Origin: an uncultured Bacilli bacterium
GTDB lineage: Bacteria > Bacillota_I > Bacilli_A > RF39 > UBA660
NCBI GenBank assembly: GCA_934098565.1
Contig: CAKOON010000004.1
Span: forward strand, 92,861-156,860
DNA: 64,000 bases
Direction of reading: 5' to 3'
The notes under the pieces were generated by a model. The model did no database searches, was not told the origin of the DNA, and saw only the letters and a program-made list of their open reading frames with translations. The position numbers and the translations under genes were made by a program. Below, one piece after another: positions 8,231-15,828 of the stretch. The first letter of the stretch is position 1, and each line of letters starts with the position of its first letter.

Positions 8231-8710
8231 CTAGTAAATCCAACCACCATAGATGGCCTTAGGATATACTTTTAACATACTTTCCCATTGTACAATAAAA
8301 TAATCAGCAAATTTATAAATTAAATGACCAGCACGAGTGGGAGTAGTGGTGTTAGCAATGGTTTCAATAAAAATCACCTTTTTATGAAATATTTTAGCTA
8401 GACAACACATAGGACCAGCATTATGAGACCCTGTAGTAACAACGACGTCAGGTCTTATTTTAAGCATTAAATACAAAGATATAAAACAATTAAAAAGAAG
8501 TTTAAAAGGGTAAAGAATTTTAGCTTTAAGATTGGTATAGGTTCCACTGATAATAAAATGCACACGATTAGGATATTTATTTCTTAAATTAAGATTGCTT
8601 TTAGTCTTTTCAGTTACAATTGTATAGTCATACTTAGAAAATAAAGGGGATAGTTGAAGTAGCTCACTTAAATGACCCCCTGTACTAGCTATAAACATTA
8701 CTTTTTTCAT
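8231..8710 (-). CDS. Alg14/PssD-like membrane subunit of glycosyltransferase
   Basis: A 159-residue protein equivalent to the acceptor-binding half of a GT28 enzyme. It begins MKKVMFIASTGGHLSELLQL, the typical glycine-rich GGH loop, and has a hydrophobic membrane-association helix at about 68-85. RPDVVVTTGSHNAGPMC and IETIANTTTPT are family blocks. It recruits the Alg13-like subunit encoded just downstream. In this cluster the pair is preceded by murA and an SGNH-like gene, so the product is probably a cell-wall or surface glycan precursor. Substrate is unknown. Confidence 0.85.
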   Translation of the reverse strand: MKKVMFIASTGGHLSELLQLSPLFSKYDYTIVTEKTKSNLNLRNKYPNRVHFIISGTYTNLKAKILYPFKLLFNCFISLYLMLKIRPDVVVTTGSHNAGPMCCLAKIFHKKVIFIETIANTTTPTRAGHLIYKFADYFIVQWESMLKVYPKAIYGGWIY

Positions 8711-8788
8711 TTTTTCACCTTAAACTCATTATACTATAAAAATCCTATTTATGTGGGATAAATAGGTAATCAAGAATCTAATTTCTTT

Positions 8789-9385
8789 TTAAATATTAAT
8801 TTTCCAAGTAGAAGTAACTTTATTATAGAGTTTGTTGCTGAGAATTTCATGATCTTTTTTATCTAATATATAGTCTTTTTGACCTGGCTTTTCTAAAATA
8901 CTGGGAGTGTTTAAGAAATCAATTTTATACTTTCTAGCTAAATCCTTCAAAATATAATTAGTTGATAGATTAATCGGACTAAGGTAGATTATTTGTTTGG
9001 AATTATATTTTCGTAAAACCATAAATAAGTTTTCTAAATCAGTATAAATATTAATTATACTTTCTTTTTCATAAAGAAGTTCAAAATCGCCGAGATAAAC
9101 GATAACGACATTAGAATTATTTAATTCTTGTTGAATGTCTTTATAGTTGCCTTTTATTTTATCCACGACATTTTCTATTTCTAAATTTTCACTGCTAAAA
9201 GTATAGTAACTTGTCGGTAATAATTTTTCGAGACTAAGTTTTAAATAAGTATTAAAATTTTCTTTTATTGTAGTTTTTTCATCATAAATAGCACTTATCT
9301 TTATTTCTTGATGATAATTGGCATTATAGATAAGATAAGTTAAAATAACAGCGCTTAAAGTTAAAAAGAACAATTTCACTTTCAT
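8789..9385 (-). CDS. secreted or anchored SGNH-hydrolase-like protein
   Basis: A 198-residue protein with an N-terminal hydrophobic segment (about 4-20) acting as a signal or anchor. The remainder has the alternating strand and helix pattern of SGNH hydrolases: NNSNVVIVYLGDFELL where block III would be, YLSPINL in the middle and a final DKKDHEILSNKLYNKV resembling block V with Asp and His. The N-terminal GDS motif with the catalytic Ser is not recognisable, so the protein may be degenerate or a different family. It follows murA by 24 bp and precedes the Alg14/Alg13-like pair; an acyl-editing role on surface glycan is a guess. Confidence 0.4.
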   Translation of the reverse strand: MKVKLFFLTLSAVILTYLIYNANYHQEIKISAIYDEKTTIKENFNTYLKLSLEKLLPTSYYTFSSENLEIENVVDKIKGNYKDIQQELNNSNVVIVYLGDFELLYEKESIINIYTDLENLFMVLRKYNSKQIIYLSPINLSTNYILKDLARKYKIDFLNTPSILEKPGQKDYILDKKDHEILSNKLYNKVTSTWKINI

Positions 9386-9409
9386 AAGACCTCTCTTACT
9401 TAGTATAAC

Positions 9410-10660
9410 TTATTCTTCAATTCTAATTTTAGCACCTACCTTGGATAATTTAATATTGATATTCTCATAGCCTCTTAAGATATGATCGGCTTCATCAATG
9501 ATAGTTTCTCCTTCGGCGCTTAGACCAGCAAGAACTAAGGCGGCTCCAGCACGAAGGTCACTTGCTTTAACGTGAGCACCAGTTAAATGAGTAGGACCAG
9601 TAATAAAAGCTTTATTACTAGTATTGGCAATATTGGCCCCCATTTTATTCAAGTATTCTATATGGCCCATACGATTTTCATAAATAGTTTCGATAAAAGT
9701 GGAAATGCCATTAGCTTGAGTTAACAAAGTTTGCATAGTCTGGCCTAGGTCAGTGACAAAACCAGGATATACACTAGAAGTTATATTGACTGGTAAGATG
9801 TTTGCTTGTTTAGAAATTATAATTGAGTTTTCTTCTAAAATATAATTGATATTCATATTTCTTAGAGTTTCTAAAAGACAGGTTAAGTGCTTTGGCTCAA
9901 TTTTATCAATAACTAAGTCTTCACCAGCTAAAGCACCAGCGATTATGTAGGTTCCAGCTTCTATACGATCAGGAATAGTATAAACATTACCTTTACTTAG
10001 TTTTTTAACTCCTGTTATCGTTATTGTATCAGTACCGGCACCTTTTATTTTAGCCCCCATACTTTTTAAGAAATCTGCGACGTTAACGATTTCTGGCTCT
10101 TTGGCAGCATTAAAAATACGAGTTTGGCCAGTGGCCTTGACTGCCGCTAACATAACGTTAATAGTAGCGCCAACCGATGGGAAAGCAAAAGTTATATCGG
10201 CGCCAATTAGTTCTTCGGCATCAATTATGTATTTATCACCATTAATAGTTACTTTAGCTCCTAATGTTTCAAATCCTTTAAGATGAAAGTCAATTGGACG
10301 TTTACCGATTTTACAACCACCTGGGAAAAACATTTCCACATGATGATATTTAGACAATAAAGCGCCCATGAAATAATAAGATGCTCTTAATTTTTTAGCT
10401 AAAGCTTCTTCGATAATTTTATTTTCGACTTTTGAGACGTCTATTTCTAAATAGTTGTTTTTATAACTGTAAGTAGCTTTTAAAACATTTAGGATTTCTA
10501 AAAGAGCTTTTGTATCTGTTATATCGGGAACATTATCAATAGTAACATAATCATCGCATAAAATAGCAGCTGGTATTAAAGCTACAACACTATTCTTAGC
10601 GCCACTTATTTCAATCGTGCCACTTAGTTTATTGGGTCCATCAATTATTAGTTTAGTCAT
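9410..10660 (-). CDS. murA: UDP-N-acetylglucosamine 1-carboxyvinyltransferase
   Basis: A 416-residue enzyme of the first committed step of peptidoglycan synthesis, transferring enolpyruvate from PEP to UDP-GlcNAc in the cytosol. Residues 113-122, PGGCKIGKRP, contain the catalytic Cys116, the residue attacked by fosfomycin. The N-terminal ISGAKNSVVALIPAAIL is typical. The start is placed at the ATG after GGGGTG (5-base gap); the longer frame with seven extra residues lacks a ribosome binding site. It lies 94 bp downstream of spoIIR and leads the glycan cluster. Two murA paralogues are common in Firmicutes; synteny with spoIIR and spoIID supports the murAA type. Confidence 0.95.
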   Translation of the reverse strand: MTKLIIDGPNKLSGTIEISGAKNSVVALIPAAILCDDYVTIDNVPDITDTKALLEILNVLKATYSYKNNYLEIDVSKVENKIIEEALAKKLRASYYFMGALLSKYHHVEMFFPGGCKIGKRPIDFHLKGFETLGAKVTINGDKYIIDAEELIGADITFAFPSVGATINVMLAAVKATGQTRIFNAAKEPEIVNVADFLKSMGAKIKGAGTDTITITGVKKLSKGNVYTIPDRIEAGTYIIAGALAGEDLVIDKIEPKHLTCLLETLRNMNINYILEENSIIISKQANILPVNITSSVYPGFVTDLGQTMQTLLTQANGISTFIETIYENRMGHIEYLNKMGANIANTSNKAFITGPTHLTGAHVKASDLRAGAALVLAGLSAEGETIIDEADHILRGYENINIKLSKVGAKIRIEE

Positions 10661-10718
10661 ATATACACCCCATCTACACAATAATAACTATATCTAATTT
10701 AATACTTTAAGTCAAATA

Positions 10719-10750
10719 AAAACACCTATAAAATTATATTATAGATGAAT
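10719..10750 (-). terminator. spoIIR terminator
   Basis: On the minus strand CATCTATAA pairs with TTATAGGTG across a short AT loop and is followed by five Ts, just after the spoIIR stop and before murA. Confidence 0.65.
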
Positions 10751-10754
10751 TGTT

Positions 10755-11243
10755 TTATTCATATTTAAATAAGACTTCTTTGACATATGATTTATATTCA
10801 ATATTGTCGGTCTTATTATCTTCAATTAGACACAAAGGCGGATACATAACACACCAAAAATTTTCCCCAAGACCTTGGCCTAAAGTTATAACAAGAGAAT
10901 TATAATATCCAGCCGGATAATTAATGCCTTTATAAGTCTTATCTGGAAAATAATTATCACCATAAGAGATATCATAAGGAACTTTATAAGTATTTAAAAT
11001 TTTCTTGATGGCGGGAAGATTATTTTTTATAGAAGTGTCGATATCTGAATTTTTAGCTATTTCTGGTAGAACTTGCTTTATTATGTCTTCTTTAATTCGC
11101 TGTTTAGTTAATTGGTCTTCAATGTTATTAGAATTGGCAATTATCCGAAACCGGATAGAGTCATTAGGAATTATTATTTCCTCTTTATTAATATTTAAGT
11201 AAATGAGTGCAAGTAATGATAAAACTATTATAACCTTTTTAAT
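10755..11243 (-). CDS. spoIIR: stage II sporulation protein R, apparent ATT start
   Basis: A 162-residue secreted signalling protein made in the forespore under SigmaF and required to activate pro-SigmaE processing by SpoIIGA in the mother cell. The frame begins ATT AAA AAG and encodes MKKVIIVLSLLALIYL, a signal peptide, then IRFRIIANSNNIEDQ, YGDNYFPDKTYKG, NYPAGYYNSL and FWCVMYPPLCLIE, the conserved SpoIIR blocks. No ATG, GTG or TTG occurs in frame before the mature domain; the frame is closed by a TGA three codons upstream of the ATT. GGGTGA precedes the ATT by 6 bases. The gene sits between prmC and murA, as in related Bacilli. Confidence 0.88.
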   Translation of the reverse strand: MKKVIIVLSLLALIYLNINKEEIIIPNDSIRFRIIANSNNIEDQLTKQRIKEDIIKQVLPEIAKNSDIDTSIKNNLPAIKKILNTYKVPYDISYGDNYFPDKTYKGINYPAGYYNSLVITLGQGLGENFWCVMYPPLCLIEDNKTDNIEYKSYVKEVLFKYE

Positions 11244-11245
11244 AA

Positions 11246-11277
11246 AAAATCACCCAATTTAATATTGAGTGATTTTG
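11246..11277 (-). terminator. prmC terminator overlapping the spoIIR ribosome binding site
   Basis: On the minus strand a 13-bp stem (AAAATCACTCAAT with ATTGGGTGATTTT, one U-G pair) ends in a T tract that runs directly into the spoIIR ATT codon. The GGGTGA of the downstream arm is the only ribosome binding site for spoIIR. Confidence 0.8.
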
Positions 11278-11284
11278 ATGTTTT

Positions 11285-12028
11285 TTATTCATTAATGATA
11301 AATAAATAGCGGTCTTTACCAGCTAGGTCTTTTTTTACTTGGATAAAAGCTTCTGGGTAGTTTTCCTTAGCTAACCTAGTAATAGCAGCACTTTGGGTAC
11401 AACCAATTTCAAAAGCAATAATATTTTTAGAAGTCATAAATTCTTTACTTTTCTTTAAAATAACTTCATAAAATTCTAGGCCATCATTTTTAGCGAATAA
11501 AGCATTTTGAGGCTCATACTTAGTAGCGGGGTCAACCGGCTCATCGTATCTAACATAGGGTGGATTACTCACTAAGATATTGTATTTTTTAAAAATAGTA
11601 CAATTTTTTATATCACCATGAATAAAATTGACGTTAGCTTTATTTAAGACAGCATTAGAACTAGCTAAATCAATCGCATTTTTAGAAATATCCATTGTAT
11701 CAACGGAAGTATTTAGTTCTTTAGATAAGGTAATGGCAATACAGCCACTACCAGTACCGACTTCGAAAATTTTTAGTTCTTCAATAAAAGATTGTGTTTT
11801 AATAAGTTTAATTAATTCGTCAATAAGACCCTCAGTCTCAAACCGAGGAATTAAGGCTCTTTCATCAACATTTATTTTATAACCATAAAAATCAACATTA
11901 CCAATTAAATACTGAATGGGATAGTCATTGTTAATTTTTTCAAGAACTTTATCCATTTCATGAGGATAAAGCTTTGTTAATAATTCGTAATCAGTATTAG
12001 AAATATACCTTTCTTTTTTAGTCATCAT
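11285..12028 (-). CDS. prmC: peptide chain release factor N5-glutamine methyltransferase
   Basis: A 247-residue SAM-dependent methyltransferase that modifies the GGQ glutamine of release factors. The SAM loop EVGTGSGCIAITL and the catalytic NPPY motif (VSNPPYVRY) are present, with an N-terminal helical domain of about 75 residues that binds the release factor. The start overlaps the prfA stop by 4 bp, so the enzyme and its substrate are translationally coupled. It is followed by a terminator. All key residues look intact. Confidence 0.95.
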   Translation of the reverse strand: MMTKKERYISNTDYELLTKLYPHEMDKVLEKINNDYPIQYLIGNVDFYGYKINVDERALIPRFETEGLIDELIKLIKTQSFIEELKIFEVGTGSGCIAITLSKELNTSVDTMDISKNAIDLASSNAVLNKANVNFIHGDIKNCTIFKKYNILVSNPPYVRYDEPVDPATKYEPQNALFAKNDGLEFYEVILKKSKEFMTSKNIIAFEIGCTQSAAITRLAKENYPEAFIQVKKDLAGKDRYLFIINE

Positions 12029-13077
12029 TCGCCTGCTAACTTTAATCTTTGGTCTTCGGTAATTAAAGCTTCAATAATAGGGTCAAGGTTTCCTTCCATA
12101 ACTCGGTCTAACTCCATGATTGAGAAGTTAATACGATGGTCAGTTACACGGTTTTGAGGATAGTTATAAGTCCTGATTTTTTCACTACGGTCACCGGTAC
12201 CAATTTTTTTACGAGATTCACCAACTTGCTGTTCTTTTTCTGCTAAGGCAGCGTCATGTAATTTAGCAGCAAGCATTTTCATGGCTTTTTCTTTATTTTT
12301 TAACTGGGAACGTTCTACTTGACAAGTAACAATGGTATTTGTTGGAACATGGGTAATCCGAACAGCTGAGTTCGAAGTATTTACAGATTGGCCACCGGCT
12401 CCACTAGAATGATAAACATCAATTTTTAGGTCAGTTTCTTTGATTTCAACGTCATTAATATTAACTTCTGGCATAACTAAAACGGTTGCTGTAGAGGTAT
12501 GAACTCGGCCACCAGCTTCAGTAACCGGTACTCTTTGAACACGATGAGATCCACTTTCAAATTTCAATTTGGAGTAAACATTTTCACCACGTATCATAAA
12601 TTCGATTTGAGAATAACCACCAGCTGAACCTTCTATTTCATGTAAAACTTCGATTTTCCAATTATTTTTTTCAGCATATCTTGTATACATGCGATATAAA
12701 TCACCAGCAAAGATATTGGCCTCATCGCCACCAGCAGCGCCTCTTATCTCCATGATAATATTTTTATCGTCGTTAGGGTCTTTAGGGATTAATAATAATT
12801 GTAATTCTCTTTCTAAGCGTTCTTTAGACTCGGTTGCTGTAGCAATCTCTTCTTCAGCTAACTCTTTCATATCGGGATCATTAAGCATCCCCTTAGCTTC
12901 AAGAATGGTTTCATCACACTTTAGAAATTCTTGATATTTTAAAACAATTTCTTCTAAATCAGCTTTTTCTTTAGAAAGTTTTCTTAATTTATTGTAATCT
13001 TGTAAGACGTCTTCATGAGTTAATTCTTCAACCAATTCTTGGTATTTAGTTTGAATATTTCGTAATCTTTCTATCAT
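12025..13077 (-). CDS. prfA: peptide chain release factor 1
   Basis: A 350-residue class I release factor reading UAA and UAG. The GGQ motif (SSGAGGQSVNTSNSAVRI) that triggers peptidyl-tRNA hydrolysis is intact, and a PVTEAGGRVHTSTATV segment precedes it. A PxT-type codon recognition loop lies in RVQRVPVTEAGG, which marks RF1 and not RF2. It is separated from rpoE by a terminator and leads the prfA-prmC unit. Confidence 0.96.
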   Translation of the reverse strand: MIERLRNIQTKYQELVEELTHEDVLQDYNKLRKLSKEKADLEEIVLKYQEFLKCDETILEAKGMLNDPDMKELAEEEIATATESKERLERELQLLLIPKDPNDDKNIIMEIRGAAGGDEANIFAGDLYRMYTRYAEKNNWKIEVLHEIEGSAGGYSQIEFMIRGENVYSKLKFESGSHRVQRVPVTEAGGRVHTSTATVLVMPEVNINDVEIKETDLKIDVYHSSGAGGQSVNTSNSAVRITHVPTNTIVTCQVERSQLKNKEKAMKMLAAKLHDAALAEKEQQVGESRKKIGTGDRSEKIRTYNYPQNRVTDHRINFSIMELDRVMEGNLDPIIEALITEDQRLKLAGE

Positions 13078-13116
13078 AAAAAGTTTTCCTTTCTCGTTAA
13101 TTATATAAAACTAGTA

Positions 13117-13143
13117 GAAAAAAAGCAATTATTTTCAATTGCT
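13117..13143 (-). terminator. rpoE terminator
   Basis: On the minus strand AGCAATT and AATTGCT flank a short A-rich loop and are followed by seven Ts. It overlaps the rpoE stop. Confidence 0.8.
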
Positions 13144-13579
13144 AATCTAAATTGCTATTTTCTTCATCAGAGTCATCACTTACGACTACTAAGCCTTGTA
13201 AATCGTCTTCATCATCATCTGTCGGTTCATCTTCATCGTAATAAATGTCTTCTTCTTCCTCTGGTTCTTCTTCTTCATTTTCTAAACCAGTGTCAATTTC
13301 TTCATCATCATCTTCAATAATTATTTTAGCTTGATGGCGACTTTTTAAATCCCAGAAACCTTTTTCTAACATAATGAAACGATGGTCAGTCGATAAAACT
13401 TGGAAAAAATCAGCAATCTTAGCTTCGTATTCTTCATTAGAAAGGCCAAGTAAATCGCATATCTCCTTAAAAAGATCAGTTATTTTAATTTTCTCGCCAG
13501 TTGATTCTAAAATCATATAAGCAATATCATCATAACTTTTTGACTCTAATTCCTCTTTGGATAAATCAGTTATTTTCAT
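13142..13579 (-). CDS. rpoE: DNA-directed RNA polymerase delta subunit
   Basis: A 145-residue protein with an N-terminal HARE-HTH domain (about 1-85: SYDDIAYMILESTGEKIKI, DLFKEICDLLGLSN, FQVLSTDHRFIML) and a highly acidic, disordered Asp/Glu tail from about residue 90. Delta binds RNA polymerase and speeds recycling and promoter escape; it is largely restricted to Bacilli. It follows argS by 11 bp in an ywiB-argS-rpoE unit, which matches Bacillus order. The usual downstream pyrG is absent here. Confidence 0.93.
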   Translation of the reverse strand: MKITDLSKEELESKSYDDIAYMILESTGEKIKITDLFKEICDLLGLSNEEYEAKIADFFQVLSTDHRFIMLEKGFWDLKSRHQAKIIIEDDDEEIDTGLENEEEEPEEEEDIYYDEDEPTDDDEDDLQGLVVVSDDSDEENSNLD

Positions 13580-13590
13580 ATAAATTCCTC

Positions 13591-15339
13591 CTACATTTTT
13601 TCTGGTATTTCTATACCTAGTATATTCAACAGTTTAATATTATTCTCATAAATTATTTTTGTCAATACTAACCATGACTCTCTTGTGCTGCTAACTTCAG
13701 CAATTAATACTTTATTAGAAGAGTAAAAATTATTATAAAGGTTAGTAATTTTATATAAATAGTCGGTAATATCATTTAAAGATTTGGTTGTAAAGGCTTT
13801 TTCCAAAACACTTCTTAATGTTGTTGTCATAAGAATAATTTCTCTTTCAATAGGAGTTGTAATCTTATGATAGTCTTGATATGTTATATCACTTTCTGCT
13901 GCTTTTCGAAGTAGAGACTTCATTCTGATACTTGAATAAAGTAAATATGGGCCGGTTTTACCTTGTAAATCACTAAATTTAACTGGATCAAAATTATAAT
14001 CTTTACCACGGAAAGGAATAAGATCGGCATACTTTACAGTAGCAATCCCAACAATTTCCGCAATTTTTTCTCTTTCTTTGCCAGTAATACTAGGCATTAT
14101 TTTACGTTCACATTCAGTAGTTACCATGTTTAGTAAATCTTCTAAACGCATAACGCCACCATCACGAGTTTTAAATGGTTTACCATCACTACCATTCATT
14201 GTTCCAAAGGGAATATATTCTAATTTAGTCTCTTTATTTACAATCTTAGCTTTACGAACGGCTCTAAAAATTTGTTCAAAATGTAATGATTGACGAGCAT
14301 CCGCTAAATACCAAATTTCATCTGGATTCCATTTTTTCATACGTTCCCAAATGCAAGCCATATCAGTTGTTTGATAAGAAACCGAACCATTGCTCTTTTC
14401 TAAAATTACTGGTGGTACTTCATGGTCATCATTTTCTTCATTGACATAAATTACTTTGGCACCATTAGATTCTTCAACCAACCCTAAAGAATTAAGATAA
14501 GCAGTCATTTCTGGAATATATTTACTACTGTCAGATTCTCCTTCCCAAATATCAAAGGTTGTATTAAGACGATCATAAGTTTTCTTAACATCTTCTTTAG
14601 AAATTTTCATAATAGCATCCCATAATGCCATTAAACCTTTCTTACCTTTTTGGAAATCAACAGTCATTTGACGAGCTGTTTCTAAATAAGTTTCATCTTC
14701 TTTAGCTTTCGTACTGGCAATAGGATATATTTCAATTAAATCATTATTGGTAATTGGCAAATCTTCTGGATACTCACCATGATAGGCTTCATCAAAATAA
14801 GGTAAAGTTGGATAACGATGTTTAATTTCAGTCATAACAAGTCCGATTGGACGACCAAAATCTCCTAAATGAGCATCACTATAAGTTTTATTGCCTAAAG
14901 CAATGGCTAATCTTTTTAAGGCTTCCCCAATGTTAGCTGAGCGCAAATGCCCTACATGTAAGGCCTTAGCAACATTTGCACCACCATAATCAAAAAAGAT
15001 AGTTTTTGGGTTGTCATTATAGTAATTCCAGTTAATATTTTTGTGCAAACGATTGAAATAATCAATTAAAGCTTCATCTTTAAAGGAGATATTAATAAAT
15101 CCTGGTCCTGCAATATTAACATTGTTATAACGATTATCTTTACTTAAAGCTTCAATAATTTTACTAGCAATTTCTCTAGGATTTTGATGAAGTTCACTAG
15201 CTAAAGACATGGCTCCATTATATTGATAATCTCCCAATTCTTTGCGGGCTGAAGGACTCAAAGTCACACTAGTAACATTAAATCCACAATTTTTAAGAAG
15301 TTGTAAAAAATAAGCTTCTTCCTCTTCAATAAAACTCAT
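13591..15339 (-). CDS. argS: arginyl-tRNA synthetase
   Basis: A 582-residue class I synthetase charging tRNA-Arg in the cytosol. The HIGH-type motif reads HVGHLRSANIGEAL at about residue 128, after an N-terminal Add-1 domain. The C-terminal anticodon-binding helical domain (DALR type) is present, with KTGPYLLYSSIRMKSLLRKA. A canonical KMSKS is not obvious, as in most ArgRS. It is between ywiB and rpoE, the same order as Bacillus. Confidence 0.95.
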   Translation of the reverse strand: MSFIEEEEAYFLQLLKNCGFNVTSVTLSPSARKELGDYQYNGAMSLASELHQNPREIASKIIEALSKDNRYNNVNIAGPGFINISFKDEALIDYFNRLHKNINWNYYNDNPKTIFFDYGGANVAKALHVGHLRSANIGEALKRLAIALGNKTYSDAHLGDFGRPIGLVMTEIKHRYPTLPYFDEAYHGEYPEDLPITNNDLIEIYPIASTKAKEDETYLETARQMTVDFQKGKKGLMALWDAIMKISKEDVKKTYDRLNTTFDIWEGESDSSKYIPEMTAYLNSLGLVEESNGAKVIYVNEENDDHEVPPVILEKSNGSVSYQTTDMACIWERMKKWNPDEIWYLADARQSLHFEQIFRAVRKAKIVNKETKLEYIPFGTMNGSDGKPFKTRDGGVMRLEDLLNMVTTECERKIMPSITGKEREKIAEIVGIATVKYADLIPFRGKDYNFDPVKFSDLQGKTGPYLLYSSIRMKSLLRKAAESDITYQDYHKITTPIEREIILMTTTLRSVLEKAFTTKSLNDITDYLYKITNLYNNFYSSNKVLIAEVSSTRESWLVLTKIIYENNIKLLNILGIEIPEKM

Positions 15340-15367
15340 ATCTAATACCTTACACCTTTCTTTGTTA

Positions 15368-15727
15368 CTAATTAAAATCTAATTCTAATTTAGTAAATTT
15401 GTCATCACTTTCTAACTGATAATACACCTCTAATTTATCATCTTGAATATTAAATTCAGCACTGTCAACGATTATATCAACAAAAGCGTCTATTTCTTTT
15501 AAGAAATAACGACATTTATGATTACCGTCTTTTTTGATTGTTATTTCTAAAGTTGATTCATTATTGTCTCTAATGATGACTAAAGACTCATTAAAAACAG
15601 TAATAGTATGAAAAACATTATCCAAGATAAATTCATATTTATTGCCCGTTTTCTTATAGTCTAGTTGGGGGTTTTCCATAAATAAATCATTATTTTTATA
15701 TAATTTTAAACTTAGGAAGTTATTCAA
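15368..15727 (-). CDS. ywiB: DUF1934 (YwiB-like) protein
   Basis: A 119-residue beta-rich protein of the DUF1934/YwiB family, a calycin-like small barrel of unknown function. It lies 28 bp upstream of argS on the same strand, the conserved ywiB-argS-rpoE arrangement. Alternating strands such as YEFILDNVFHTITVFNESL fill the whole length; there is no signal peptide. The identification leans on gene order and fold pattern. Confidence 0.65.
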   Translation of the reverse strand: MNNFLSLKLYKNNDLFMENPQLDYKKTGNKYEFILDNVFHTITVFNESLVIIRDNNESTLEITIKKDGNHKCRYFLKEIDAFVDIIVDSAEFNIQDDKLEVYYQLESDDKFTKLELDFN

Positions 15728-15828
15728 AAAACATTACCTCCGTTTTTTTTCTAAAACATTATAACATAGGTCTTTTAAAATAACTACATAAATTACATAT
15801 TTTTTTCCATAATAGAAATGGTGATGAT

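Noticed and set aside
10101..10286. A 61-codon plus-strand frame within murA, and similar frames across other genes.
   Set aside because: They lie wholly opposite or across well-supported genes, have no ribosome binding site and no protein pattern.
11005..11202. A 65-codon plus-strand frame in the prmC-murA gap.
   Set aside because: It is the antisense shadow of spoIIR, which is read on the minus strand.
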